Notes: a model not told the origin generated them from the sequence alone. 16,374 bases of DNA from Chloroflexota bacterium (GCA_027296805.1 JAPUIR010000176.1:1-16374), one strand, 5' to 3'. Shown: positions 1 through 7,195, counted from the stretch's first letter. A program made the numbers and translations.

Positions 1-2
1 GC

Positions 3-149
3 GTCGCCCTCGACCTCCTCGCCAGCGGCCGCATCTCCGGCGACGCCCTGGTCTCCGAAGCCAGCTTCATCGAGCTGGATCAGATCCAGGAGACCTTCGA
101 GGGCCTCATGCAACCCTCGTCCCAGCTTCAGATCCTGATCAAGCTCTGA
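3..149 (+). CDS. C-terminal end of a zinc-type (MDR) alcohol dehydrogenase-like protein (partial)
   Basis: This is an open frame from the window edge that ends in TGA, giving 48 residues; the start lies outside the window. The pattern 'ALDLLASGRI...LVSEASFIELDQIQETFEGL' followed by a short hydrophobic 'QILIKL' end matches the usual C-terminus of medium-chain dehydrogenases (threonine/alcohol dehydrogenase type). In that family a helix-rich stretch ends in F-x-L-x-x-I-x-x-A/T-F-E and a last beta strand. Known for the family: NAD(P)-dependent oxidation of alcohols or reduction of carbonyls in the cytoplasm. The substrate cannot be told because the catalytic and cofactor domains are missing. The same-strand exporter starts about 150 bases downstream, so the two could be co-transcribed, but the gap is long enough for a separate promoter. 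Confidence 0.65.
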   Translation, partial: VALDLLASGRISGDALVSEASFIELDQIQETFEGLMQPSSQLQILIKL

Positions 150-288
150 TCGCATCGCCGTCGGCCAAACGACGAAGAGTCCGCCCGCGCGAACGCGATC
201 CGCTGTGACGTTCCGCCACTCGATGGCATGCGAAGCGCCCATCGCTCCCGCGACGCGATCGCGCTGGTCGCGCCGGTCGGGGCGCGGA

Positions 289-294
289 TAGGGT
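289..294 (+). promoter_or_regulatory. possible -10 element (TAGGGT) just before the MFS start
   Basis: TAGGGT lies 6 bases before the MFS ATG, and no Shine-Dalgarno sequence is visible between them. If it is a -10 box, transcription would begin at or next to the ATG and the mRNA would be leaderless. The -35 region is weak (CTGGTC at 264-269, 19-bp spacing). This is a guess from one hexamer. Confidence 0.2.
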
Positions 295-300
295 GTCCCT

Positions 301-1620
301 ATGTTTGGACGCTGGTTCTCGACGACCTTCGCGGCGATGGCCGAGCCGAACTTTCGCATCCTCTGGGTAGGCTCCCTGTTCGCCACCCTCGCCTTCATGA
401 TGATGTTCGTCACGCAGTCCGTCGTCGCCTTCGAACTGGCGGGAACGAATAGCGCTGTCGGGATCGTCAGTCTCGGCGTCGGTGTCACCATGCTGATCCT
501 CGGCCCCTTCGGCGGCGTCACGGCGGACCGTGTCTCCAAGCGCAAGCTGATCATCTTGGGCCAGGGCTCGGCGGTGGTGCTGTTCGCCGTGATCGGCGTT
601 CTCCTCGTGAGCGACGTGCTGACCTTGCTCATGCTGATCCTGCTCACCGCGGCCCTTGGCCTCGGCTTCGCCTTCATGGGTCCGGCCCGGCACGCCTATG
701 TCGCGGACCTGGTGGAGCCGCGCGCACTCCCGAACGCGGTCGCTCTCAGTCAGCTCGGCCATGGCGGGGGGCAGATCCTCGCACCCGTGCTGGCAGGCGT
801 GCTGCTCAGTACCGCCGCAATCGGATCCGGCGGGACCTACCTGATGATGGCCGTCCTCGTCTTCATCGGCGTCGCCAGTATCGGGATGTTGCCTTCGACG
901 CCTGGCCGAGCGGCGAGCGAGCGCGGCTCCGTCTTGCACGATCTGCGCGCCGGAGTGAACCACGTCCGGTCCCGACCCACGCTGCGGCTCATTCTCCTCC
1001 TCTTCGTCGCCGTCATCGTGCTCGGTTCTCTCTTCCGCGTCGTTCTGCCCGCCTTGCTCGAACGCCACCTCGATCGCGATCCCACCGACATCGGCCTCAT
1101 GTTCTCGATCAACGCCGTCGCCGGTTTCACCGTCAGTCTCGGAATGGCGGGCCTCGTGGGCACTCGTTGGGTCTGGCCCGCGCTCTTCGTCCTCACCTTC
1201 ATGCTGGGCGTGGGCTACTTCGCCCTGGCCGCCGCCCCCTCGTTCGGGTTCGCCCTGCTCTCGATGGCGCTGATCGGCCCGGGCTTCAGCAGCTTCATCC
1301 TGCTCTCGCAGACCGTGATCATGGCCAACACGGCCCCCGCCTTCTACGGCCGGGTGATGTCCCTCACCATGCTGGCCTTCGGTCTGCAGAGCATCGTGGC
1401 GCTTCCCTTCGGCATGCTCGCCGACGAGATGGGCGAGCGAGAGGTGATTGTCTTGCTCGGCATCGCGACGCTAGGAGTCGTGGTCCTCGGCCTGATGGGT
1501 TATGCCGGTATGCGTCGTCGTCTGCCTGTCGAGGTAGCCAGCGATCTCATGGCGGTCGCGGTACGCGAAGTGCCGATGATGGCCAAACAGAAGCCCGGGC
1601 GTAGGCCGACCCCGAGCTAG
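301..1620 (+). CDS. MFS exporter, EntS/MFS_3-like
   Basis: A 439-aa integral membrane protein with about 11-12 hydrophobic segments spread over residues 15-400. The loop after the second segment reads 'GGVTADRVSKRKLI' (about residues 72-85), which is the major-facilitator motif A (G-x-x-x-D-R-x-x-R/K-K). The overall pattern resembles the MFS_3 group that contains the enterobactin exporter EntS and macrolide-efflux-like proteins. Known for the family: proton-driven export of small molecules across the inner membrane; the substrate here is unknown. The last 35 or so residues are polar and probably cytoplasmic. The ATG at 301 is the first sensible start, because residues 1-20 lead straight into the first membrane segment. 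It has no clear ribosome binding site. The gene is convergent with the small metallopeptidase-like gene, with 33 bases between the stops. Confidence 0.88.
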   Translation: MFGRWFSTTFAAMAEPNFRILWVGSLFATLAFMMMFVTQSVVAFELAGTNSAVGIVSLGVGVTMLILGPFGGVTADRVSKRKLIILGQGSAVVLFAVIGVLLVSDVLTLLMLILLTAALGLGFAFMGPARHAYVADLVEPRALPNAVALSQLGHGGGQILAPVLAGVLLSTAAIGSGGTYLMMAVLVFIGVASIGMLPSTPGRAASERGSVLHDLRAGVNHVRSRPTLRLILLLFVAVIVLGSLFRVVLPALLERHLDRDPTDIGLMFSINAVAGFTVSLGMAGLVGTRWVWPALFVLTFMLGVGYFALAAAPSFGFALLSMALIGPGFSSFILLSQTVIMANTAPAFYGRVMSLTMLAFGLQSIVALPFGMLADEMGEREVIVLLGIATLGVVVLGLMGYAGMRRRLPVEVASDLMAVAVREVPMMAKQKPGRRPTPS

Positions 1621-1653
1621 GGCGACGGGCGCCGCGTGCGATAGTCGACCGCG

Positions 1654-2037
1654 CTAGCCGTCCTCAAGCGGCCGCTCACGCAGCAGCTCCCTGGCCGCCT
1701 TTTGCCGCTCGTACGCCGGCTTCTCGAGCGGAAGGTCCCTGTTGTAGCCGCGTGCTCGGATCAGAGCGACCACGTATCGGCGCAAGAACCCCAGTCGGCC
1801 CAGCTCGCGGTACTGACCGACGTGGACCAGCTCGTGGACGAGGAGGTCCAGGTCCGCGCGCTTCTCCTCGTTGCGATACCAGATGCTATCGCCGTGTGTG
1901 ATCGCGCCCATGCGCTGCAGCCGCAAGTACCTCGTCCAAAGCCCGCCCACATTCAGGCGGACCGCCTCAAGATCGACGTTATCGTCGACGAGGCCGCTTT
2001 CCTCGAGCCAGGCGCGTTGGTTGGCGGGAATACGCAT
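1654..2037 (-). CDS. small HEXXH putative metallopeptidase (DUF4157-like)
   Basis: A 127-aa protein. The frame stays open much further upstream, but I place the start at the ATG ending at 2037 because a good ribosome binding site (GAGAAAGG) precedes it, and the upstream extension looks non-coding. Residues 68-72 read HELVH within 'DLLVHELVHVGQYRELG', the zinc-binding and catalytic HEXXH helix. Glu106 in 'LPLEKPAYERQ' is the likely third ligand, since the same spacing is seen in DUF4157-like stand-alone metallopeptidases. An earlier W-Y segment (about 52-57) is also usual in such proteins. There is no signal peptide or membrane segment, so the protein is probably cytoplasmic. Whether it is an active protease, and on what, is unknown. 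The start is divergent from the LysM gene, so both promoters should lie in 2038-2220. Confidence 0.72.
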   Translation of the reverse strand: MRIPANQRAWLEESGLVDDNVDLEAVRLNVGGLWTRYLRLQRMGAITHGDSIWYRNEEKRADLDLLVHELVHVGQYRELGRLGFLRRYVVALIRARGYNRDLPLEKPAYERQKAARELLRERPLEDG

Positions 2038-2151
2038 CGCTGAACCTTTCTCACGCAGCGTAGTGAATCCAACGAAAGCAAAGTACGCAGCCGCCCCCCC
2101 GCGAGTTTCCACGAGCGACCTCCAGACAACGCAACAGACACTCCTTCCTCG

Positions 2152-2168
2152 AGGGACGACACGTCCCT
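2152..2168. promoter_or_regulatory. 17-bp interrupted palindrome, possible operator
   Basis: AGGGACG-ACA-CGTCCCT is a perfect 7-bp inverted repeat with a 3-base centre. It lies in the 183-base gap between the divergent metallopeptidase-like and LysM genes, 53 bases before the LysM start. Symmetric sites of this length in a shared promoter region are typical of dimeric repressors, but I do not recognise the motif and no regulator gene is adjacent. It could also be a small RNA hairpin. Confidence 0.35.
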
Positions 2169-2209
2169 GCGGACCGAGCCTCAATCTCCGCCTCCGCCAT
2201 CCGATGATC

Positions 2210-2214
2210 GAGGT
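2210..2214 (+). promoter_or_regulatory. ribosome binding site that selects the TTG start of the LysM gene
   Basis: GAGGT sits 6 bases before the TTG at 2221, the usual spacing. The in-frame ATG codons at 2233 and 2353 have no comparable site. The 2353 ATG would also cut off the first cysteine of the N-terminal Cys/His cluster. Confidence 0.5.
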
Positions 2215-2220
2215 AACGGA

Positions 2221-3159
2221 TTGTTTGGGCCAATGTTTCGCCTGCATGGACGCTTTCGTTTCCGACGCACCCCAGCCCTCGACCTGAACCCGCCGAGGGC
2301 AGACGGCCGCGGCTCGGGTTGTCCTCACCTCGCTGGCGCAGGCCTCAGTGTCATGAACCAGGGTGTCGCGAGCGAAAACGCGCGCTGCACCCGCTACGCC
2401 TCCGCCTACCCGATCCATCTCGCCTACCAGAAAATTCACTGCATCACCTCGCGCCACGAGCGCTGCCCCGTCTTTTTGGGTATCGAGGAGCGACCCTGCC
2501 CTCCAGAGGTTTCTCGTCGTGCCGCCGATCGCCGCCGTCGAGCGCGTCGAATCCTGACCGCCACCACCGTCGTCGTCGCCCTCGGCCTGCCCTTCGCGGT
2601 GGCCGCGGCGGACTTCGTGTCGCACGGGCCGCCTCCGCCACTCGACATGTCCCAGGCAGCGCGGGCGATGCTCCTCCAACCGATCGACGAGCTCGAAATA
2701 ACCTTCATCAGCATGAACCCTGGATCCGGAAGCGGGATCGACCAGCAAACCTGGTTGCTCACACCGGCAGAGGCCCAGCTATCGCCCGCGGCGTTCGGTC
2801 CTGCGCTGGCGCCGGTTCCCTCGCGGGCGCCGTCGCCGGACATGAGTCTCCCCCGCTTCGACCGCGCCTCCGTCGCCTGGACTGGAACGCCGGCCGATGA
2901 ATGGGCGCTGCTCGAGGCCTACGCTCCTGCCTTGCCTGCGACGGGCAGCGAGGAGCCAGACTCAGCCTTGGCCACATTGAGCTCGTGGGACGAGACCATC
3001 ACCTGGGTCATGAAGTCCGGTGACAGCCTCAGAGCCATCGCTGAGGATTTCGACACGACCGTGGCTGCGCTTGAAACGCTCAACGACTTCGAGCCGAACG
3101 CGATCCTTCTCATCGGGCAGAAGGTGCTCGTGCCCGTTGGCTTCCGGCTTCCCCTCTAA
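2221..3159 (+). CDS. LysM-domain membrane protein with N-terminal Cys/His cluster
   Basis: A 312-aa protein read from a TTG start with a GAGGT site; the in-frame ATG at 2233 is the alternative. Residues 34-85 carry 'CPHL', Cys56, 'HC' at 73-74 and 'RCPVF' at 81-85. I recall a similar C-P-x-L ... R-C ... C ... C-P-x-[FY] pattern in front of the membrane segment of LysM proteins from Chloroflexi and Actinobacteria; this is from memory and unchecked. An Arg-rich stretch (about 95-108) precedes one hydrophobic segment (about 110-130), so the Cys/His part should be cytoplasmic and the rest outside. A Pro/Ala-rich linker follows. Residues about 262-307 form a single LysM domain ('YxVKSGDSLxxIAxxF...L..LN...' type: 'WVMKSGDSLRAIAEDFDTT'), which binds peptidoglycan GlcNAc. 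I infer a cell-wall sensor or anchoring protein; the partner is unknown. It is convergent with the LLM gene, with 18 bases between them. Confidence 0.75.
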   Translation: MFGPMFRLHGRFRFRRTPALDLNPPRADGRGSGCPHLAGAGLSVMNQGVASENARCTRYASAYPIHLAYQKIHCITSRHERCPVFLGIEERPCPPEVSRRAADRRRRARRILTATTVVVALGLPFAVAAADFVSHGPPPPLDMSQAARAMLLQPIDELEITFISMNPGSGSGIDQQTWLLTPAEAQLSPAAFGPALAPVPSRAPSPDMSLPRFDRASVAWTGTPADEWALLEAYAPALPATGSEEPDSALATLSSWDETITWVMKSGDSLRAIAEDFDTTVAALETLNDFEPNAILLIGQKVLVPVGFRLPL

Positions 3160-3177
3160 CCTCAACGACCAGAGTCG

Positions 3178-4059
3178 CTAGCCGTCCTTGAGTGGCTGAA
3201 TCACTTGCTCGGCGAATCGCTCCACGAGATCCGTTGACGTGACATGACCGAAGTCCAGCACAAAGTGCGAGATGCCAAGGTCCGCCCAGCGCCGCAAGGT
3301 CGACAGCCACTCCGCCACCTCCTCATCGGAAGTGGGCAGCGGCGCCTCGCGCGTCGCGCTGATCTCGATCGACCCGGGGTCGCGCCCGGCCGCCTGCGCG
3401 GAGCTGAGCACGATGTCTCGCTTCCGGATCCAGTCCTCTTCGTTGGGAGTCATGACGGTGTTCCACATGTCGGCCTGCCGCCCCACCAGCGGCAGCCCGA
3501 TCTGCTCGCCTTGACTGCCGATGCAGATCGGCGGCGGCGGATCGGGTAGCGGCGGCGCCATCGCGTCGCGAATCTGGAAGTGCTTCCCCTCGAAGCTGGG
3601 CGACTCCTCCGTCCACATCAGCCGGCAGATCTGGACCACCTCCTCTAGCTGACGGAGCCGCGTGGCCGTCGACGGGAACTCGTACCCGTACGCGTCGTAC
3701 TCCTCTTCGCGCCAGCCCGCCCCGATGCCCAAAATGAACCGCCCCCCGGACAGCGTCTGCAGCGTGGCCGCCATCTTCGCGATCAAGGCGGGGTTGCGAT
3801 AACCGTGACCGAGCACGTGGTGGCAGAGCAACACCTCGGGGAACTTGGCAGCGACCCATGTCATCGTCGTCCAGGCCTCCAGAAACGGATCGCTCTTTCG
3901 ATCGAAGCCATAAAAGTGGTCTGCCATCCAGACGGAGTCGAAATGCTCGAATGCGGTCGGCAGGATCTGTTCGATCTGGTACTGCACGATCGGGACGTGG
4001 TCGCTCTCGGGCGGCCCGATCACCGGGGAGATCCAGCCGAATTTCAGCTCTGCCGCCAT
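3178..4059 (-). CDS. LLM-class (luciferase-like) flavin/F420-dependent oxidoreductase, 293 aa
   Basis: The protein has the luciferase-like monooxygenase fold over nearly its full length. Visible family marks are 'FDSVWMADHF' near residue 40, 'GHGYRNPALIAKMAATLQTLSGGRFILGIGAGWREEEYDAYGYEFP' (about 84-129, the most diagnostic part) and 'RLRQLEEVVQICRLMW' after it. Known for the family: use of FMNH2 or reduced F420 to oxidise or reduce small organic molecules in the cytoplasm; many members serve xenobiotic, terpenoid or steroid catabolism. The sequence does not say which cofactor or substrate applies. The ATG has a good site, AAGGAGCGAG. It is the last gene of a minus-strand series (SDR, MarR, LLM), separated from MarR by 165 bases, so it may have its own promoter. 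Confidence 0.88.
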   Translation of the reverse strand: MAAELKFGWISPVIGPPESDHVPIVQYQIEQILPTAFEHFDSVWMADHFYGFDRKSDPFLEAWTTMTWVAAKFPEVLLCHHVLGHGYRNPALIAKMAATLQTLSGGRFILGIGAGWREEEYDAYGYEFPSTATRLRQLEEVVQICRLMWTEESPSFEGKHFQIRDAMAPPLPDPPPPICIGSQGEQIGLPLVGRQADMWNTVMTPNEEDWIRKRDIVLSSAQAAGRDPGSIEISATREAPLPTSDEEVAEWLSTLRRWADLGISHFVLDFGHVTSTDLVERFAEQVIQPLKDG

Positions 4060-4207
4060 TGCTCGCTCCTTCGCGCTAGTCCGGGTGCTCGTTCGATCGT
4101 CGCTTCGCGCTCGACTGGAACGCTAGCGGGGACCCGCCGCAAGACCAAGACCATGGCGAGCTAGGCCACCGCGGGCGGCGTCTCGAGGGACCTGGAACAT
4201 CGCCATG

Positions 4208-4245
4208 TCAGACGTCGGGCGAAGTCAGGCGTCGGACGAAATCAG
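4208..4245. repeat. two-copy 17-bp imperfect tandem repeat at the end of the MarR gene
   Basis: TCAGACGTCGGGCGAAG (4208-4224) is followed directly by TCAGGCGTCGGACGAAA (4225-4241) and a third TCAG. The two copies match at 14 of 17 positions. The second copy covers the last codons and stop of the MarR gene and the first lies just downstream, so the end of the gene was probably duplicated by slippage. No function is evident. Confidence 0.6.
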
Positions 4246-4752
4246 TCGGCGCTGGACGGACGCGATGGCCGCACGCAGCCCCTTCTTCAGCGCCGCCATC
4301 TCCTCCTCCGTCAGGTCATCGAGGTCGGCGGCGAAGCGGCGCAGACTCGCCTCCCCGAGTTCGTGGAGGTAGGCGCGCCCGTTCCGGGTGAGACGCACGA
4401 CCCGCGCGCGGCGATCCGCGGGATCCCGGTCGCAGCGCACCAGTCCGCGGTCCTGCAGGCTGGAGAGGAGCCCGTTCACGTGCGAGCGACGCACCTGGAG
4501 ATGGGCCGCCAGCTCGTTCGGGCGGCGGTTCGCCCGCTGCGTAATCGCCAAGAGCAACCGCAGCTCGCTCTTGGAGCAATCCGCGGACGGCCCCGTGGCA
4601 GCCCGCTGCGAGCGCAACGCCGTCAGCTGGTCCGCCAACCGCGCAAGCTCTGTCAGCGCCGCCACGGCGGACGGAGCCAACATCGTCGGGCGTCGGGACC
4701 GCTCGGCGCCGCCGGACTGCGGGATCGACGTGGAGGTCTCGCTCCGCTCCAT
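4225..4752 (-). CDS. MarR-family transcriptional regulator
   Basis: A 175-aa protein from the ATG ending at 4752. A GTG at 4797 (190 aa) and an ATG at 4683 (152 aa, closest to the usual family length) are alternatives, and none has a strong ribosome binding site. The winged-helix domain spans about residues 60-130. The recognition region is 'RRPNELAAHLQVRRSHVNGLLSSLQDRGLVRCDRD' and the wing is 'DPADRRARVVRLT', the D-x-x-D-R-R signature of MarR. The flanking helices (about 30-55 and 131-170) would form the dimer. Known for the family: repression of neighbouring genes and of itself, released by phenolic or other small ligands. Its position between the SDR and the LLM gene suggests it controls them. 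The 25 or so residues before the domain are low-complexity (Ser/Thr/Arg). Confidence 0.85.
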   Translation of the reverse strand: MERSETSTSIPQSGGAERSRRPTMLAPSAVAALTELARLADQLTALRSQRAATGPSADCSKSELRLLLAITQRANRRPNELAAHLQVRRSHVNGLLSSLQDRGLVRCDRDPADRRARVVRLTRNGRAYLHELGEASLRRFAADLDDLTEEEMAALKKGLRAAIASVQRRLISSDA

Positions 4753-4816
4753 GATCGCTCGCTCTGGCCTTCCGGCCCGCCGCGCGTACCCACTCACCAG
4801 ACATACGCGTGCGGCC

Positions 4817-4830
4817 GCGATTTCGATCGC
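4817..4830. promoter_or_regulatory. short imperfect palindrome upstream of the MarR gene, possible operator
   Basis: GCGATTTCGATCGC has GCGAT and ATCGC arms around a 4-base centre. It lies 64 bases before the chosen MarR ATG and 19 bases before the alternative GTG. MarR proteins usually bind palindromes near their own promoter, but this site is short and GC-rich DNA yields such matches by chance. Confidence 0.18.
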
Positions 4831-4921
4831 TACACCGATGCTTCAGTCGCGCATCGCGGCTTCGCACCTGCGATCCGCGCACCTCTCGATCTCCTGGTCT
4901 CTGAAGCGGCAGCGCTAAGAA

Positions 4922-5710
4922 CTACCTGCGACGCCGCGAGGGGGTGCGAGCTGACGCTGTCCAGCCTCCGTCCACGACGATCGCCTGGCCCGTGACGAAC
5001 GAGGAATCCTCGCTGGCGAGCCAGAGCGCGGCTTGGGCGATATCCGTGGGCTGGCCGGCGCGGGGGATCGGCTGTAGATCGGCCAGCTGGGTGGCCAGCT
5101 CCTCGGGGTCGCGACGACCGCCTCGACCCGGGTTATCGTAAATCAGGGGCGTCAGGATTCCGCCGGGGCAGATGCAGTTCGCGCGGATGCCACGCTCCGC
5201 ATAGTCGATCGCGCAGACGCGGGTGAGCTGGATGATCCCGGCTTTGCTCGCGCCGTAGGCGGCCTCGTGACGGAGGGCACGCAGCCCCGCGATGGAGGCC
5301 GTACTCACGATCGCGCCGCCACCCGCTTCGACCATGGCCGGCAACGCGTACTTCATCCCCAGCCAAACCGACTTCAGGTTCGTGGCCAGGATCCGATCGA
5401 AGAGCTCTTCCGTGCAATCGATGATCTCGCCCTCGGCCAGAGCCACGCCGGCGTTGTTGAACAACACATCGAGACCGCCGAAACGATCGATGGCGCTGCG
5501 CATGAGGCTCTGGAGATCTTCGCCGGCGCTGACGTCGGCGTGGGTGTAGACGACGGACGCGCCCAGCTCGGCAGCGACCGCTTCGCCCTTCTCGTCTTGG
5601 ATGTCGCCGATCACAACGCGCGCACCCTCCTCGACGAAGAGCCGCGACTGCGCGGCTCCCATCCCGGAAGCCCCGCCGGTAATCACCGCAACCTTGCCGT
5701 CCAGCTTCAT
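4922..5710 (-). CDS. SDR-family NAD-dependent oxidoreductase
   Basis: A 262-aa classical short-chain dehydrogenase. The Rossmann motif is T-G-G-A-S-G-M-G at 11-18, and Asp36 at the end of strand 2 points to NAD rather than NADP. NNAG is at 85-88. The catalytic tetrad is Asn111, Ser139, Tyr152 and Lys156 ('YGASK'). 'CPGG' at 181-184 and the C-terminal 'VTGQAIVVDGGWTA' complete the family pattern. Known reaction: reversible oxidation of a hydroxyl to a carbonyl in the cytoplasm; the substrate is unknown. The ATG is preceded by GAAGGGCGG. The protein ends in a basic 'SRRRR' tail beyond the normal family end. A terminator upstream separates it from the 430-aa LLM gene, so its promoter should lie in 5711-5847. 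MarR follows on the same strand after 169 bases. Confidence 0.92.
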   Translation of the reverse strand: MKLDGKVAVITGGASGMGAAQSRLFVEEGARVVIGDIQDEKGEAVAAELGASVVYTHADVSAGEDLQSLMRSAIDRFGGLDVLFNNAGVALAEGEIIDCTEELFDRILATNLKSVWLGMKYALPAMVEAGGGAIVSTASIAGLRALRHEAAYGASKAGIIQLTRVCAIDYAERGIRANCICPGGILTPLIYDNPGRGGRRDPEELATQLADLQPIPRAGQPTDIAQAALWLASEDSSFVTGQAIVVDGGWTASARTPSRRRR

Positions 5711-5847
5711 TCCGTCCGCCCTTCGTTCCGTTGGGATCGCACACGGCGCGCGTCGCAGCAGGATAGGTGCTCACGTCGCGTCGCTCCCGCCCCTCCTCAG
5801 CGCGACCAAGACGAAGCCTGGACGGGTTTCCCAGATCCGCGCACGAC

Positions 5848-5878
5848 AAAAGGCGGCCGGCGCGTTCGCCGGCCGCCT
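5848..5878 (-). terminator. intrinsic (rho-independent) terminator of the 430-aa LLM gene
   Basis: AGGCGGCCGGCG (5851-5862) and CGCCGGCCGCCT (5867-5878) form a perfect 12-bp stem with a 4-base loop. Read on the minus strand the stem runs into TTTT (5851-5848). It begins 24 bases after the LLM stop, exactly where a terminator for that gene belongs. Confidence 0.85.
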
Positions 5879-5902
5879 CAGAGTGTCGCTGCGATGCAGA
5901 GG

Positions 5903-7195
5903 CTAGAGCTGGAGCGCGGCCGGCGCCTGGGTGGCGCCCCCCAGGCCCTGGGGCCACCAGTTGTCTTCCCAGCCCTCTTCGTCCCAGATGTGCTTCAGGT
6001 TGGGCAGCACCTCTTGGCCAGTCTTGATGATGTTCTCCTTGGCCATCTCGTGGGGGATGGAACCGAACTGGTTGAGCAGCATCAAGTGGCCGACGTGGAG
6101 CGTCCGCACCACCTCTTCGAGCTGCTCCGTGACCTGAGAAGGCGTCCCCGCCACGACGGTGCCCTCGCGCATCAGGTCGGCCCAGGTGATGTCAGACTTC
6201 GCCTTGCTCTCCAGCATCTTCTCCTGGGTTTTTTCACCCTCGAACTTGTCGGACTCGCCGAACAGCGGCTTCAGGCCCTGGCTCTTCGTGAAGCCCTCTT
6301 CGATCGTGCGCACCGTGCGGTAGCCGGGCGGGTTGGTCCAGCGCGGGTCCACGTGCAGCATCTTGTTGTAGAAGTACTCCGCGTGCGGGCCGAACTTGTC
6401 GGCCACCTCTTGCTCTGAGTCGCCCACGGCGACGAGCTGGAGGAAGCCGGCCTGATACGGATTGAGCGGCTTCTCCCGCTGCTGCATCACGTTCCAGAAA
6501 CCGTCCGTGTTCTTCTTGCCCGCCTTGTAACCGCCGTAAGAGAGGTAGCAATAGACGTAGCTGCGCTCCTCGCAGAACTCCCAGGTCTCCACGGACCCGC
6601 CGCCGGGGATCCAGACCGGCGGGTGCGGCTTCTGCAAGGGATGGGGCCAGATGTTGACGTAGCGCAGCTGATTGAATCGACCGTTGTAGGAGAACATCTC
6701 CTCGCTGGTCCAGGCCTTGATGATGAGGTCGTCGGCCTCCATGTACTTCTCACGGATGTGGCCGGGGTTCGCGCCGTAGCAGAACGCGGTGTCCATCGGC
6801 GTGCCGACCGGGAAGCCCGCGACCAGACGGCCGCCGCTGATCACGTCCAGCATCGCGTATTCTTCCGCGACCCGGGTGGGCGGGTCGTAGAGCGCGATCG
6901 AATTGCCCAGCACGATCAGAGCAACATCCTTGGTGCGTCGGATCAAGCTCGCTGCCATCAGGTTCGGCGAGGGCATATAGCCGTAGGCGTTCTGATGGTG
7001 CTCGTTGACGCAGATGCCGTCGTAACCCGACGCTGCGGCCAACTCGAGTTCGTCCAGCGCCTCGTTGTAGAACTGGTGCGACTTGACCGGATCGTTGAGT
7101 TCACGCGGCGGAGTGACCCAGACACTCGGGTATTGCTGGGGGAAGTCCTGGGGGAGATCCCGGTACGGCATCAGATGGAACATGTGGAACTTCAT
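5903..7195 (-). CDS. LLM-class flavin-dependent oxidoreductase, long form (430 aa)
   Basis: The start is the ATG ending at 7195, where the protein begins MKFHMFHLMPYRDLP; GAGAGG stands 6 bases before it. The frame extends 19 codons further but without support. Luciferase-fold marks are 'GYDGICVNEHHQNAYGYMPSPNLMAASLIRRTKDVALIVLGN' (about 55-97) and 'PTRVAEEYAMLDVISGGRLVAGFPVG' (about 104-129). The V-N-E-H-H motif is typical of the long bacterial-luciferase-like group. At 430 residues it is well over 100 residues longer than the 293-aa paralogue, the extra length lying in inserts between about 200 and 330. Known for the family: FMNH2-dependent monooxygenation of organic substrates, with a separate reductase supplying the flavin; none is seen here. 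It starts divergently from the DinB-like gene and ends at a strong terminator. Confidence 0.88.
   Translation of the reverse strand: MKFHMFHLMPYRDLPQDFPQQYPSVWVTPPRELNDPVKSHQFYNEALDELELAAASGYDGICVNEHHQNAYGYMPSPNLMAASLIRRTKDVALIVLGNSIALYDPPTRVAEEYAMLDVISGGRLVAGFPVGTPMDTAFCYGANPGHIREKYMEADDLIIKAWTSEEMFSYNGRFNQLRYVNIWPHPLQKPHPPVWIPGGGSVETWEFCEERSYVYCYLSYGGYKAGKKNTDGFWNVMQQREKPLNPYQAGFLQLVAVGDSEQEVADKFGPHAEYFYNKMLHVDPRWTNPPGYRTVRTIEEGFTKSQGLKPLFGESDKFEGEKTQEKMLESKAKSDITWADLMREGTVVAGTPSQVTEQLEEVVRTLHVGHLMLLNQFGSIPHEMAKENIIKTGQEVLPNLKHIWDEEGWEDNWWPQGLGGATQAPAALQL

Noticed and set aside
139..1068. 309-codon minus-strand open frame
   Set aside because: It is antisense to the MFS exporter; the low-complexity Asp/Glu/His/Gln sequence mirrors the codons for hydrophobic residues.
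1616..1664. near-matching arms GCTAGGGCG and CGCGCTAGC after the MFS gene
   Set aside because: The loop is over 20 bases and there is no T-run, so it is not credible as a terminator.
2038..2748. N-terminal extension of the HEXXH frame
   Set aside because: It lacks a start with support, crosses the divergent promoter region and runs antisense to the LysM gene.
5267..6418. 383-codon plus-strand open frame over SDR and LLM
   Set aside because: It is antisense to two well-recognised genes and crosses the terminator.
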